Below, piece by piece: positions 42,994-51,640 of a stretch of DNA of 60,839 nt. Made by a program: the position numbers and the translations under genes. Position 1 is the stretch's first letter. Each line of letters begins with the position of its first letter. The notes under the pieces were generated by a model that was not told where the DNA came from, did no database searches, and saw nothing but the letters and a program-made list of their open reading frames with translations. This DNA is from Oscillospiraceae bacterium (GTDB lineage: Bacteria; Bacillota; Clostridia; Oscillospirales; Ruminococcaceae): NCBI GenBank assembly GCA_017461565.1, contig JAFTXQ010000012.1:1-60839 (forward strand). The letters are read 5' to 3'.

Positions 42994-43438
42994 GCAGACG
43001 CAGTTCGCACTGAGCGAATACGACGAGACTATACGTGCCGTACTTGACAGCGGCGGAGAATTCCGCATCTATCCGAAAGGCACCAGTATGCTGCCTCTGC
43101 TGCGGCAGGGAGTGGATTCCGTGGTGCTGGAAAAGCCTAAAGGCGCACTTAAATGTGGAGACATTGCATTTTATCTGCGTGACGGCGGAGGCTATGTACT
43201 TCACCGTGTGATGAGATCCGAAAGCGGAAAATACACGATGTGCGGCGACAACCAGCTCAGATTGGAAGAAGGCATACTCGACCGTCATATCATCGGTGTG
43301 GTAACGAGATTTTACCGCAGCGACAGATGCGTGGAGCTTAGCAGCCTGAGATACAGGATATTTGTGTTCCTGTGGAGATCGTTCTTTCTGCGCAGGGTAT
43401 ATTTCAAGCTGAGAAATATTAAAAACCGTGGAAAATAG
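42986..43438 (+). CDS. S24/S26-like (signal peptidase-type) protein
   Basis: 150 residues if TTG 42986 is the start (AAAGGTG 10 nt upstream); GTG 42974 is the alternative. FRIYPKGTSMLPLLRQG carries the candidate nucleophile Ser in the S26 signature, and VLHRVM supplies a His where bacterial signal peptidase I has Lys, as in the Ser-His ER/archaeal-type enzymes. CGDNQLRLEEG matches the 'GDN' box. A C-terminal hydrophobic/basic segment (YRIFVFLWRSFFLRRVYFKL) may anchor it. Overlapping the PqqD gene by 8 bp suggests a joint role, perhaps cleaving a peptide that PqqD presents. Confidence 0.75.
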   Translation: MNEQTQFALSEYDETIRAVLDSGGEFRIYPKGTSMLPLLRQGVDSVVLEKPKGALKCGDIAFYLRDGGGYVLHRVMRSESGKYTMCGDNQLRLEEGILDRHIIGVVTRFYRSDRCVELSSLRYRIFVFLWRSFFLRRVYFKLRNIKNRGK

Positions 43439-43454
43439 GAGTCAGGGTGGAACT

Positions 43455-44552
43455 ATGACAGAACTCAACACAGAAAAATATCTCATCTCGCTGCTGAAAA
43501 GCACGATCAACAACGAAGCAGCGCCCCCTCTCCCCGAGGATATGGACTGCACCGCACTGCTTAAGCTTGCGAAGCATCACAGCGTGGCAAATACAGCGTA
43601 CTATGCGCTGGAGCAGCTTGATGTACTGTCAACTGAGCAGAAAAAAGAATGGTCGCAGCTGAGGGATATGGAAATAATGCGTGACATCCACCAGCAGACC
43701 GAATATGATATACTATGCGAAGCGTTTTCGCAGGAGAAGATACGCTTTCTTCCCCTCAAGGGAATACTCATAAAATCACTTTATCCGCAGAGCGACTTCC
43801 GCACGATGTCTGATATCGACCTGCTTATAGATGAAGCGAACGCCGAAAAGGTAAAGGAAGTTATGCTCTCTCTTGGATATGAGGTCGACAGCATGGAGTT
43901 CGGCGTACATGACGTATATCACAAGAAGCCTGCGGTCAGCATTGAGGTGCATCGAGAGCTTTTCGGCGACGAGGGACAGGAGTTTGCTCCGCTATTCAGC
44001 GATCCGTGGAGCAAATGCGAAAAACGCTCCGATACGCTGTACGAGTTCACACAGCAGTATTTCTTCGCATATCTGCTGGCGCACGGAATAAAACACTATC
44101 AGCAGGGCGGCACAGGTATACGCACCTTTATGGATATAGAAATATACCGCAGGCATTTCGGGCAGCAGCTGGATATGGATAAGCTGTACGATATGTTTGA
44201 AAAAGCAGGTCAGCGAAAGCTGTGCGAGGACTTTATAAGGCTCTCTGAGCTTTGGTTCGGTGCTGCGGAGGACGACGGCACACTTGATAACATAGCACGC
44301 TACATAATAAGCGGCGGCACCTACGGCACCTTTGAAAATCAGGTGCAGTATGAGCTTCAGAGCAAGAGCAAGGGACAGTATATAATGTCAAAGCTGTTTC
44401 CGAATCTTCAGCACATGAAGCAGCAGTATCCCGTGCTAAAAAAAGCACCCGTGCTGCTCCCTGTGATGTGGCTGGTAAGGCTCGTCACAAAGCCGTTCAT
44501 CAACCGAAAGGAAAATGCCGAGAAGCTTAAAGCACTGAGCAAAAACAAATAA
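43455..44552 (+). CDS. Nucleotidyltransferase-family protein (NTP_transf_5-like)
   Basis: 365 residues. The start at 43455 follows AGGGTGG. The nucleotidyltransferase core is FLPLKGILIKSLYPQSDFRTMSDIDLLIDEANAEKV, with the DxD pair in MSDIDLLI, then SIEVHRELFG with the third acidic residue region. A helical C-terminal half contains YFFAYLLAHGIKHYQQGGTGIRTFMDIEIY and a basic membrane-proximal end (LLPVMWLVRLVTKPF). This family is recurrent next to PqqD-like and S26-like genes in Clostridia; the biochemical reaction is not known. Confidence 0.82.
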   Translation: MTELNTEKYLISLLKSTINNEAAPPLPEDMDCTALLKLAKHHSVANTAYYALEQLDVLSTEQKKEWSQLRDMEIMRDIHQQTEYDILCEAFSQEKIRFLPLKGILIKSLYPQSDFRTMSDIDLLIDEANAEKVKEVMLSLGYEVDSMEFGVHDVYHKKPAVSIEVHRELFGDEGQEFAPLFSDPWSKCEKRSDTLYEFTQQYFFAYLLAHGIKHYQQGGTGIRTFMDIEIYRRHFGQQLDMDKLYDMFEKAGQRKLCEDFIRLSELWFGAAEDDGTLDNIARYIISGGTYGTFENQVQYELQSKSKGQYIMSKLFPNLQHMKQQYPVLKKAPVLLPVMWLVRLVTKPFINRKENAEKLKALSKNK

Positions 44553-44558
44553 ACAACG

Positions 44559-44599
44559 ATATCCCCGAGGGCACTCATAATGAGCCTCGGGGATATTTT
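44559..44599. terminator. Bidirectional terminator
   Basis: Perfect 12-bp arms ATATCCCCGAGG / CCTCGGGGATAT, inner CTCAT/ATGAG, then TTTTC, between convergent genes. Confidence 0.9.
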
Positions 44600-44601
44600 C
44601 A

Positions 44602-47600
44602 TTATACAGGAGTTATCTCAACGCTGTCAACAACACGTTCAAAAATATATCTGTCTACACCAAGATCTGCAATAAAATGCATTGAGATGTTGTATCCATT
44701 CCTGCTTACAATGTACCTGTAAGCGTCATATCTGCCGTCAGGGGAGTATTTCTCGGGTAAGGAGTCGTATATCATGAATGAAAAGCCATCCGTCTCCGTG
44801 TAGGGTATGACGGTCTGATGTACGGTCTGTCTTGCACCACTGTCAGAATAGCTGTCAAACTCAGGCTGCTCATCCTTAGGATACGGCGAAGCTATCTCAA
44901 ACAGCTTATTTCCATCAAGCTGTGCTATGTTGCTTTCATAATCCCACTCGGCAGGAAGCGAAAACGAAACCTTTATCTTCTGTGCGTTTACACCATAGGT
45001 AAAGCTGTCATTTTCCTCATCGTAGTGACACAGAGGAGCAACAAAAGAATAGCTCTGCATCTCAACATCCTGAACAGGCGACATCTTTATGTTCTTGAGC
45101 AGACCCTCAAAGCTCTCCCTGCTTATACCCATATCCGAAGCAAAGAACACGTTGAGGTTATATCCGCCGCTGCTTATTACGTAATTATAATCATCTATGC
45201 TTTTATCGGCGGCGTATTCAGACGGAACGGATGTGTGGATATAATACAGATAAGGGTCATCGGAGCTACCATACCGTTCCTCATGTACTGTTATATCATA
45301 ACCGTGTGCAGCGTCTGTTTTAAACTGCCCGGGATCAAAGCCCTCAGCCTCGGGATAAGGAACTCCAATGCCGAATATACGCTCATTTGCCAGAAACGCA
45401 TTCTGGTGTTCAAGCACCCATCCCTCGGGCAGCTCAAAGCTTATATTCACCTGCGGATGTCCCGCTGTATCAGGCGTAAACCCGACATTTGCATCGACAT
45501 AGTGGTATTCATCCAGCGCAAGCGAATGATGTATCAGTCTTGTGCTCTCGTTTATGCTGTCGATAACTTTACCGCTGAGGACATCACTCACATACTCTAG
45601 TATCTTGTCACGGTCAAGTCCGTGCTCCGTGAAGCTTTCAAAGGTGTGCACTGCGACGGAGCTGTACCCCTGAGTAAGACGTATCTTTTCCTTGAGATAC
45701 TGCTCCTGCGTTATCTCCGAATGTTCCCCTGCGTTTATGTCGGTATTTACCGCCCAGAACATCTCCTTTCCGTCCTGCTCTGAGTGTATCAGCGAAGCAA
45801 GCCACTGCATTTCGCCACCGCTTATATCATAATATGTCTCCTCGATACGTGCAGTATCAGCGCATGTGCAGACAAGCAGCAGCCCGCTACCGTTCTGCAT
45901 AAGCTCCACACTGTCCGCTGTCACATGATCAAGCGCATTAAAACGTCCGTTTCTGATAAGATATGTCACAACCCCGTTGGAATCATGCCTGGGCTGCGCA
46001 AGGAACAGCACACGTCCGCCATCGATCTCGGTGCAATAGCCGCTTATCTCTTCCTGTGAACCGATCGTATCCCATTTTTCAAGGTAATCATCGGTCACAC
46101 GCTCTGCTATGCCCTCCTCCGAGGGAGTTATATTCACCGATCTCGCTATTGCAGCGTGGAGCTCGTGGTCAAGCTCCTCCTTATTTATAGACATCTGGAT
46201 ATATACGCAAAGCTCGTCATTATGGGCGAGAATTCCGTACCCGCCCATTCCCTCGAAGCGCTCATCCGTCAATATCTGACAGGTTGCGGAACAGGTTCCG
46301 TCTTTTTGCTTCACGACATTGAAATTATAGTCCCATGTTACCATTGAACCCATCATGAGCTGATTGTAAACCATACGATAATAGTTATCTATCTCATGTG
46401 TCATACCCTCGTATATCTCGTAGGTATTGAAATCAACGCTTCCTATGGTCTCTCCATTTTCATCCTTCAGAGTGAGAGGCGAGAATACAGCCGTTTTTTC
46501 CTCGGGCTCTTCAAAATGCCAGCCCTCGGGCAGGGATATATCCAGCTTGAACGGTGCCGCAGAGAATACGATGCTGTGATTATACTCATTCACCATATCG
46601 TAATAGGCAGGGAATGTCACGGAGGTCGGAACAAGCCCGAAGTGCTCGTCGTATGGCACTAGCTGAAGCTCGGGACATATAGTAAGCGCCTGATTACGAT
46701 AAGCCATCATCGCATCCTCGTAGCTGACATTACCGAGAATGTATTCCTCAAACGCACTGTTGAACGCAGCGAAAAGACGGTTGCGCTCACGGTATCTTTC
46801 CGTATCGGGAATGTCTGTCTTTATGCTCTTCGCACATTCCGAGTACACGCCAAACGGATTCTGACCACCAAAGTGCTCCGCACTGTGATCGGATACGGCT
46901 AGCTCATCCATCGCCGCAATATTATTTGCAAGCACACGATACTCCGGATCGGTGGATATTGCCTGCGCTGTTTCCTCGTTGCAGCATAACGCACGCAGGA
47001 ATTCCGTCACCGCCTCAGGGCTGTTTGTGTCCCTTGCCGCTGCCAGCCACTGTCCAATCTCACTGTAACCACTCTGAGGTCCCATGCACACGGCAAGATC
47101 GCCTGTGTCACCCATCTCGCGCGGCACGCTCCACTCAGCAACAGTGGAAACCGCAAAGCCGCCGAACACCTTATTATCTTTAAGATCATCAGCCCATTCG
47201 CTCGTCCACATACCGTTCCCTGTGAAACAGTCGTTATCCTGCAGCAGTTTGCATATCTCAGCCCATTTCACCGCACCATCGTCAGCACAAATCATATCAT
47301 CAGAGTTTATCCAGCCGTCGGTGCAGAACAGCTCATAAAGCTGATCGCAATCAGATATCATACAGTAGCCCTGATCCTTTAGCTTAAGCGCTGCATCGGT
47401 GAAGCTGTCCCAATCGGAAAGAAGCTTCTGTATCTCCTCGGGTTCGGAAGTACCGAATACCTGCTCTGCAATAGAACGCCTATAATAGAACACATACGGT
47501 GCCGCTTCCCATGCGAGAGCATAAAGCTCGCCATTTTCACCGCCTGCCTGCTTCAGAGTGTAATCATACATCTGCAAGGTATCCTCGGAAGTAAGCCCGA

Positions 47601-48258
47601 TACTATACAGATCTTCTGTATATCCGCTGCCCATAAGGTCGTAGAGCACAGATTCGTCATTTACGTAGATAAGATCGGCACGCTCCTCGGGCGGAAGCAA
47701 AGTATCGTCGATATAGTCCCTTACCCCAATCCCGTAATCACCCTCTACATTCGGGCCATACAGCGGAACCCATCTTATAGTGATGTCACCCAATGTGCCT
47801 GTGTTGTCGCCGTTATCGGTATAATCGGGACAGAACCGCTCCACTACATCCACTATCGGCTGAGCCATTTCATAAACAAGGATGTTCACCGTTTTATCCT
47901 CGGGAGCGACAGGCTCGGCGATATCAACAGTCTCAGATGTTTCTGCTGTGTGCAATGTCTCTTCCGTAGCACCGGAAGCAGGGTCTAATGGACTTTGACC
48001 CAAAAGCGAAACGCCTCCCCACACGCCAAGTCCCACCACAGCCGCAGCAGCACTGATACCGACGGCAGTCTTCCACGGACTACGCTTTTTCGGCTCTATT
48101 ATCATCACATTGGATGCGTGCTGATCCTCATAATCATCAGAATTCAACGCATCCTGCTTATCCTCATAGCAGGAAACGAGCTTTTTCTTTGCCTCCGCCT
48201 TGAATCCGTCGGAAAGCTTTATCTTGCCGTATGCGGCTTTGAATTCATGCTTATTCAT
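44602..48258 (-). CDS. Membrane anti-sigma-like protein with extracellular ABC-type solute-binding domain
   Basis: 1,218 residues. Residues 1-61 are cytoplasmic and charged (FKAAYGKIKLSDGFKAEAKKKLV...), as in ECF anti-sigma factors of Ruminococcus-type genomes. A single membrane span (about 62-86; WKTAVGISAAAAVVGLGVWGGVSLLG) has the N-in topology of RsgI-like proteins. Residues about 123-560 match family-1 extracellular solute-binding proteins (NILVYEMAQPIVDVVERF, DLIYVNDES, GELYALAWEAAPYVFYYRRSIAEQVFG, DWDSFTDAALKLKDQGY, VTEFLRALC). The rest has a propeller-like segment and three copies of a domain of about 140 residues starting SFxLPExW and ending DLGV..FE..V.SV.I.PV. The start codon overlaps the sigma-factor stop (ATGA). 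Ligand binding is probably transmitted inward to free the sigma factor (inference). Confidence 0.88.
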   Translation of the reverse strand: MNKHEFKAAYGKIKLSDGFKAEAKKKLVSCYEDKQDALNSDDYEDQHASNVMIIEPKKRSPWKTAVGISAAAAVVGLGVWGGVSLLGQSPLDPASGATEETLHTAETSETVDIAEPVAPEDKTVNILVYEMAQPIVDVVERFCPDYTDNGDNTGTLGDITIRWVPLYGPNVEGDYGIGVRDYIDDTLLPPEERADLIYVNDESVLYDLMGSGYTEDLYSIGLTSEDTLQMYDYTLKQAGGENGELYALAWEAAPYVFYYRRSIAEQVFGTSEPEEIQKLLSDWDSFTDAALKLKDQGYCMISDCDQLYELFCTDGWINSDDMICADDGAVKWAEICKLLQDNDCFTGNGMWTSEWADDLKDNKVFGGFAVSTVAEWSVPREMGDTGDLAVCMGPQSGYSEIGQWLAAARDTNSPEAVTEFLRALCCNEETAQAISTDPEYRVLANNIAAMDELAVSDHSAEHFGGQNPFGVYSECAKSIKTDIPDTERYRERNRLFAAFNSAFEEYILGNVSYEDAMMAYRNQALTICPELQLVPYDEHFGLVPTSVTFPAYYDMVNEYNHSIVFSAAPFKLDISLPEGWHFEEPEEKTAVFSPLTLKDENGETIGSVDFNTYEIYEGMTHEIDNYYRMVYNQLMMGSMVTWDYNFNVVKQKDGTCSATCQILTDERFEGMGGYGILAHNDELCVYIQMSINKEELDHELHAAIARSVNITPSEEGIAERVTDDYLEKWDTIGSQEEISGYCTEIDGGRVLFLAQPRHDSNGVVTYLIRNGRFNALDHVTADSVELMQNGSGLLLVCTCADTARIEETYYDISGGEMQWLASLIHSEQDGKEMFWAVNTDINAGEHSEITQEQYLKEKIRLTQGYSSVAVHTFESFTEHGLDRDKILEYVSDVLSGKVIDSINESTRLIHHSLALDEYHYVDANVGFTPDTAGHPQVNISFELPEGWVLEHQNAFLANERIFGIGVPYPEAEGFDPGQFKTDAAHGYDITVHEERYGSSDDPYLYYIHTSVPSEYAADKSIDDYNYVISSGGYNLNVFFASDMGISRESFEGLLKNIKMSPVQDVEMQSYSFVAPLCHYDEENDSFTYGVNAQKIKVSFSLPAEWDYESNIAQLDGNKLFEIASPYPKDEQPEFDSYSDSGARQTVHQTVIPYTETDGFSFMIYDSLPEKYSPDGRYDAYRYIVSRNGYNISMHFIADLGVDRYIFERVVDSVEITPV

Positions 48259-48743
48259 ATCGCTTCCCCCTCCAGATCTATCTTCAGTGCGTTCCTGCCA
48301 CGCTGCAGACGCTTGTAAACAGTGTTCTCGCTGATACCTAGAACAGACGCTATCTGCGCCGCCGACATATCCTCATAATAATACATATACACCGTGGTCC
48401 TGAGTTTTTTAGGCAGGCGCATCACCATATCCAGAAGCTCGTGCTCCGCCTCGTTCAGTCCACCGCTCAGAGTACCCGAGAGCATCTCATCAAGTGGCTG
48501 AGTCCGCCTCACCCGTGCCGACCTCACCACATTGATAGACTTGTTTTCGGCGGTGCGTATCAGCCACGCTTTGATATGTCCGTCATCGTTGAAGCTGTCC
48601 TGCTTCATAAGTGCCATGAACGTATCCATTACGATATCCTGCGCCTCTTCGCAGTTGCGCACGATGTTGAGCGATATCCTGTACACCATATCGGAGTATC
48701 TGTCAAAAAGCTCCTCTATGCTGTCCTTTGAGATAACGATCAT
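48255..48743 (-). CDS. ECF-type RNA polymerase sigma factor
   Basis: 162 residues. The start at 48743 follows AAAGGGG. Region 2: LFDRYSDMVYRISLNIVRNCEEAQDIVMDTFMALM...HIKAWLIRTAENKSINVVRSARVRR, the core-binding and -10-recognition part. Region 4: LPKKLRTTVYMYYYEDMSAAQIASVLGISENTVYKRLQRGRNALK, the -35 helix-turn-helix. There is no region 3, so it is ECF/SigW-like. It is translationally coupled (ATGA) to the giant anti-sigma-like gene, the standard arrangement for a cognate pair. Target promoters are not obvious in the window. Confidence 0.95.
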   Translation of the reverse strand: MIVISKDSIEELFDRYSDMVYRISLNIVRNCEEAQDIVMDTFMALMKQDSFNDDGHIKAWLIRTAENKSINVVRSARVRRTQPLDEMLSGTLSGGLNEAEHELLDMVMRLPKKLRTTVYMYYYEDMSAAQIASVLGISENTVYKRLQRGRNALKIDLEGEAI

Positions 48744-48922
48744 ATAACCAACCCCTTTCCCCAAGGATAATTGCCTTGTGTATAATATAACATATCAGCA
48801 GTGAATAATCTGACTTTTTTCTGCCATAAAATTTTCTTGTACAGTATACACAAAAATGCAGCCGCTTTTTAGTATATACTCCGCAAATCAATAAATTATT
48901 ATCGAAAAACAATAAAAATCTA
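48744..48922. other. AT-rich region upstream of ECF sigma gene
   Basis: No clear housekeeping promoter for the sigma gene. It contains CAAGG-N7-CCTTG next to the ribosome site, the palindrome AGTATATACT (48871-48880) and a related AGTATACAC (48843-48851), possible autoregulatory sites. Confidence 0.35.
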
Positions 48923-48951
48923 TTGACAAAAAATAAACTTCGTGTTATCAT
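48923..48951 (+). promoter_or_regulatory. Promoter of DUF2975-XRE-DUF4173 operon
   Basis: TTGACA, 17 bp, TATCAT, about 80 bp before the first start codon. Confidence 0.75.
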
Positions 48952-49032
48952 AAGCTCACAACAGATATTCGGAAAGCTGATCAGGTTTCCATTTATCCGG
49001 CTGACTAAATAACATTGACGGAGGTATTATTT

Positions 49033-49485
49033 ATGTGGAACAAGAACAGATCGCTGATGCTGTCCTCGGCATTGGTAAAGGTGGTATATGTACTGGCAGC
49101 GGTTTGCTGCGTTATGGCACCCTTTATGGTGGAGTATTACGACAAGGCAGTGATCGCAAGCGGTCAGCCCTCGGTATATGTGCCGCTGCTGATAACGCTG
49201 TACAGTGCAGTTCCTGCTGCGATAATTGCGCTTGTGTGCCTTGATATTCTGCTGCGCAACATCAGAAAGGAAAAACCGTTTATCACACAGAACGTAAAGC
49301 TGCTGCGCATCATCTCCTACTGCTGCTTTGCAGAGGCGCTGGTGTTCGTGTACTTTGCAACGCTTAAGGTGTTTGTGTTGGTTGTAGTGATCGCCTGTGC
49401 GTTTATGGGTCTTATCCTGAGAGTTGTGAAGAATGTCTTTGAGCAGGCAGTAGCCCTGCGTGAAGAGAACGACTTCACGATATAA
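49033..49485 (+). CDS. DUF2975-family membrane protein
   Basis: 150 residues; ATG 49033 lies 8 nt after GGAGG. Four hydrophobic segments: ALVKVVYVLAAVCCVMAPFMV, YVPLLITLYSAVPAAIIALVCLDILL, LLRIISYCCFAEALVFVYFA and FVLVVVIACAFMGLIL, with the 'NIRKEKPFITQNVKLLRIISYCC' loop typical of DUF2975. Such proteins are regularly paired with a small XRE regulator, as here (13 bp downstream). Function unknown. Confidence 0.88.
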   Translation: MWNKNRSLMLSSALVKVVYVLAAVCCVMAPFMVEYYDKAVIASGQPSVYVPLLITLYSAVPAAIIALVCLDILLRNIRKEKPFITQNVKLLRIISYCCFAEALVFVYFATLKVFVLVVVIACAFMGLILRVVKNVFEQAVALREENDFTI

Positions 49486-49498
49486 GGAGGTGGATATT

Positions 49499-49711
49499 AT
49501 GCCGATAATAATTAACCTAGATGTAATGATGGCAAAGCGCAAGATCTCCTCTAACGAGCTTGCCGACAGGGTAGGCATAACCCCTGCAAATCTCTCGGTG
49601 CTTAAAACAGGAAAAGCAAAAGCAGTGCGCTTTTCCACTCTTGAAAAAATATGCGAGGTGCTTGACTGCCAGCCCGGAGATATCCTCGAATACGACAAAA
49701 CGGAGAACTGA
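49499..49711 (+). CDS. Small XRE-family (Cro/cI-type) regulator
   Basis: 70 residues, AAGGAGG site. It is a lone helix-turn-helix: MAKRKISSNELADRVGITPANLSVLKTGKAKAVRFSTLEKICEVLDCQPGDILEY, a YozG-like pattern. It likely regulates its own membrane operon; the partner DUF2975 upstream may tether or inhibit it (inference). Confidence 0.93.
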   Translation: MPIIINLDVMMAKRKISSNELADRVGITPANLSVLKTGKAKAVRFSTLEKICEVLDCQPGDILEYDKTEN

Positions 49712-49713
49712 TC

Positions 49714-51210
49714 ATGGACAACAACATCATACCGCAGGAAAATGCGGCGTATATGGAGCCGAACTATGCACCTGTTCAGTCTGAGTCACGACGAACCCTG
49801 ACCTTATCGGATGCCGTGACGAGCCTTGTGTGCCTTGGTCTGGGATTTGTGTTCACTCACTTTGTCTGCGGATATGCAGGCGGTCTGTGGGGCGGAATAA
49901 TGTGGCTGCTGTTCGGTACGACAGCAGCAGTGTATGTAAAAATAAAGCATCTGCCCGTTACAAGGGCACATATCGCAGTATTCGGTATCGCAATGGCTTT
50001 CTGCTTCGTGCCGCTGTTCAGTGCAAACAGCTTCATCAACACCCTGGCTGCGTGGTTCACGTTTCTGCTGATGTTCTATCTGGGCACATCGCTCAGCGGA
50101 GCGGAGCTTTTCGGAGAGCATTTCGCACGTGATATCACTGAAGCCGTTTTCGCCCGTCCCCTGTCACGATACGGAGACGGTGCACGCTCTCTCGGTGTGC
50201 TGTTCAGAAACCGCACCGCAGGTAAAAACATAGGTCTTGTGCTTCTGGGACTTGTTGCGGCTGTGCCGCTTACGCTCGTTGTGCTTGCTCTGCTTATGAG
50301 CAGCGACGATATATTCAGCAATACAATGGAAGGCTTCATCGGCTCTTTGCCGAAGATGAACGGAACGGTTATCCTCCATGCAATAATGGCGGTACCCGTA
50401 TCACTGTATCTGTTCGGTATGCTGTCCGCCTCCTGCGATAAGCAAAATCCATACAGTGATGCGCTCCCTTCTTACAGGATAGTTCCGACAGTGCTTGGAT
50501 GCACGATGGTCACACCTATTTGCCTGTTCTATCTTGTATATATAATAACACAATTCAGTTATATAACCGCCGCCTTCGGCGGAACGCTCCCCGAAAATTA
50601 CAGTTACAGTGAATATGCAAGGCGTGGCTTCTTTGAACTGTGCGTGATAGCTGTGATAAACCTTGTCACGATAGTGCTTATGCAGTGCTTTATGAAGCGT
50701 GACGACTATGACAGAAAGACCGCCCCACTAAAAGTATACACCACTGTAATTGCCTCTTTCACGCTTATGCTGATAGCCTCTGCAATAAGCAAGATGTTGC
50801 TGTATATCAGCGAGCTTGGCATGACGCCGCTGAGGATCTATACATCCTGGTTCATGGCAGTGCTTGCGATAATATTCGTGCTGGTGATCATCATGCAGTT
50901 CGTACAGCTCCCTGCATGGAAAGTGCTGTTCTGCTCATTCACTGTCATGATGGCGCTGCTTTGCTTCTCGAATGTGGACGGTATGATAGCAGACTACAAC
51001 GTTTCCGCATATCAGAGCGGTACGCTGGAGCGTGTTGATATCGACCTTCTTGAGGAACTCGGCGACGCTGCGGTAGTCCATGTAGAGCGGCTTACCTCAG
51101 ACAGCGACAGGTATGTTTCGGAGAGGGCACAGAACGCTTATGAGAGAATGATTACCGCCCGTGACAGCAGAGACGGATTTGCATATTTCAGCTTCCCTCG
51201 GGTGATGTAA
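49714..51210 (+). CDS. DUF4173-family polytopic membrane protein
   Basis: 498 residues, starting 2 bp after the XRE stop, with GGAGAA before the ATG. There are about 11 membrane segments. The C-terminal part with ENYSYSEYARRGFFELCVIAVINLVTIVLMQCF is the conserved DUF4173/DUF4153 core. Function is unknown; homologs commonly occur with small XRE regulators. A soluble tail after the last span (VDIDLLEELGDAAVVHVERL...) follows. No catalytic motif seen. Confidence 0.85.
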   Translation: MDNNIIPQENAAYMEPNYAPVQSESRRTLTLSDAVTSLVCLGLGFVFTHFVCGYAGGLWGGIMWLLFGTTAAVYVKIKHLPVTRAHIAVFGIAMAFCFVPLFSANSFINTLAAWFTFLLMFYLGTSLSGAELFGEHFARDITEAVFARPLSRYGDGARSLGVLFRNRTAGKNIGLVLLGLVAAVPLTLVVLALLMSSDDIFSNTMEGFIGSLPKMNGTVILHAIMAVPVSLYLFGMLSASCDKQNPYSDALPSYRIVPTVLGCTMVTPICLFYLVYIITQFSYITAAFGGTLPENYSYSEYARRGFFELCVIAVINLVTIVLMQCFMKRDDYDRKTAPLKVYTTVIASFTLMLIASAISKMLLYISELGMTPLRIYTSWFMAVLAIIFVLVIIMQFVQLPAWKVLFCSFTVMMALLCFSNVDGMIADYNVSAYQSGTLERVDIDLLEELGDAAVVHVERLTSDSDRYVSERAQNAYERMITARDSRDGFAYFSFPRVM

Positions 51211-51222
51211 AGGAGATGCAAC

Positions 51223-51591
51223 ATGAAAAAAGCATTGATAATAATTTTTGTAGTTTTTCTTCTGTTGGGCGGAATCGCCGCCGTGACGATATGGGGCCTG
51301 GTTGACTATATGGAAAAAGTCCCTGTTATTACCCCGAAAACCAACATATACGCCGAGGCAGGCACCACGCTGTCCATAAGTGATCTGGCCGACATCGAAA
51401 AAGCGACCACAACGAAGATATTCCTGCAAACGATATCTGACGATGTTGAAAAAACAGCAACTGTAAGCGCCGATAGGCAAACTCTTTTCGTAGGATATAA
51501 TACAGGTCCGATAGAGGTGCTGATACTCGCCACGGGCGAAAACGCCGAATCCCGTGAGGATACAGTCACAGTGAATGTATATGTAAACTAA
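51223..51591 (+). CDS. Uncharacterised membrane-anchored small protein
   Basis: 122 residues, AAAGGAG site, 12 bp after the DUF4173 gene. An N-terminal anchor or uncleaved signal (ALIIIFVVFLLLGGIAAVTIWGLV) is followed by about 90 outer residues rich in Thr and beta-pattern (TVSADRQTLFVGYNTGPIEVLILATGE...TVTVNVYVN), suggesting a small Ig-like or beta-sandwich domain. Last gene of the operon. Family not recognised. Confidence 0.8.
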   Translation: MKKALIIIFVVFLLLGGIAAVTIWGLVDYMEKVPVITPKTNIYAEAGTTLSISDLADIEKATTTKIFLQTISDDVEKTATVSADRQTLFVGYNTGPIEVLILATGENAESREDTVTVNVYVN

Positions 51592-51595
51592 AGAT

Positions 51596-51640
51596 CAAAC
51601 GACCCGAAACAGCGATTTCGGGTCGTTTGGTTTCTTATTT
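51596..51640. terminator. Bidirectional terminator
   Basis: Perfect 14-bp arms CAAACGACCCGAAA / TTTCGGGTCGTTTG with 6-nt loop, then GTTTCTTATTT. Confidence 0.9.
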
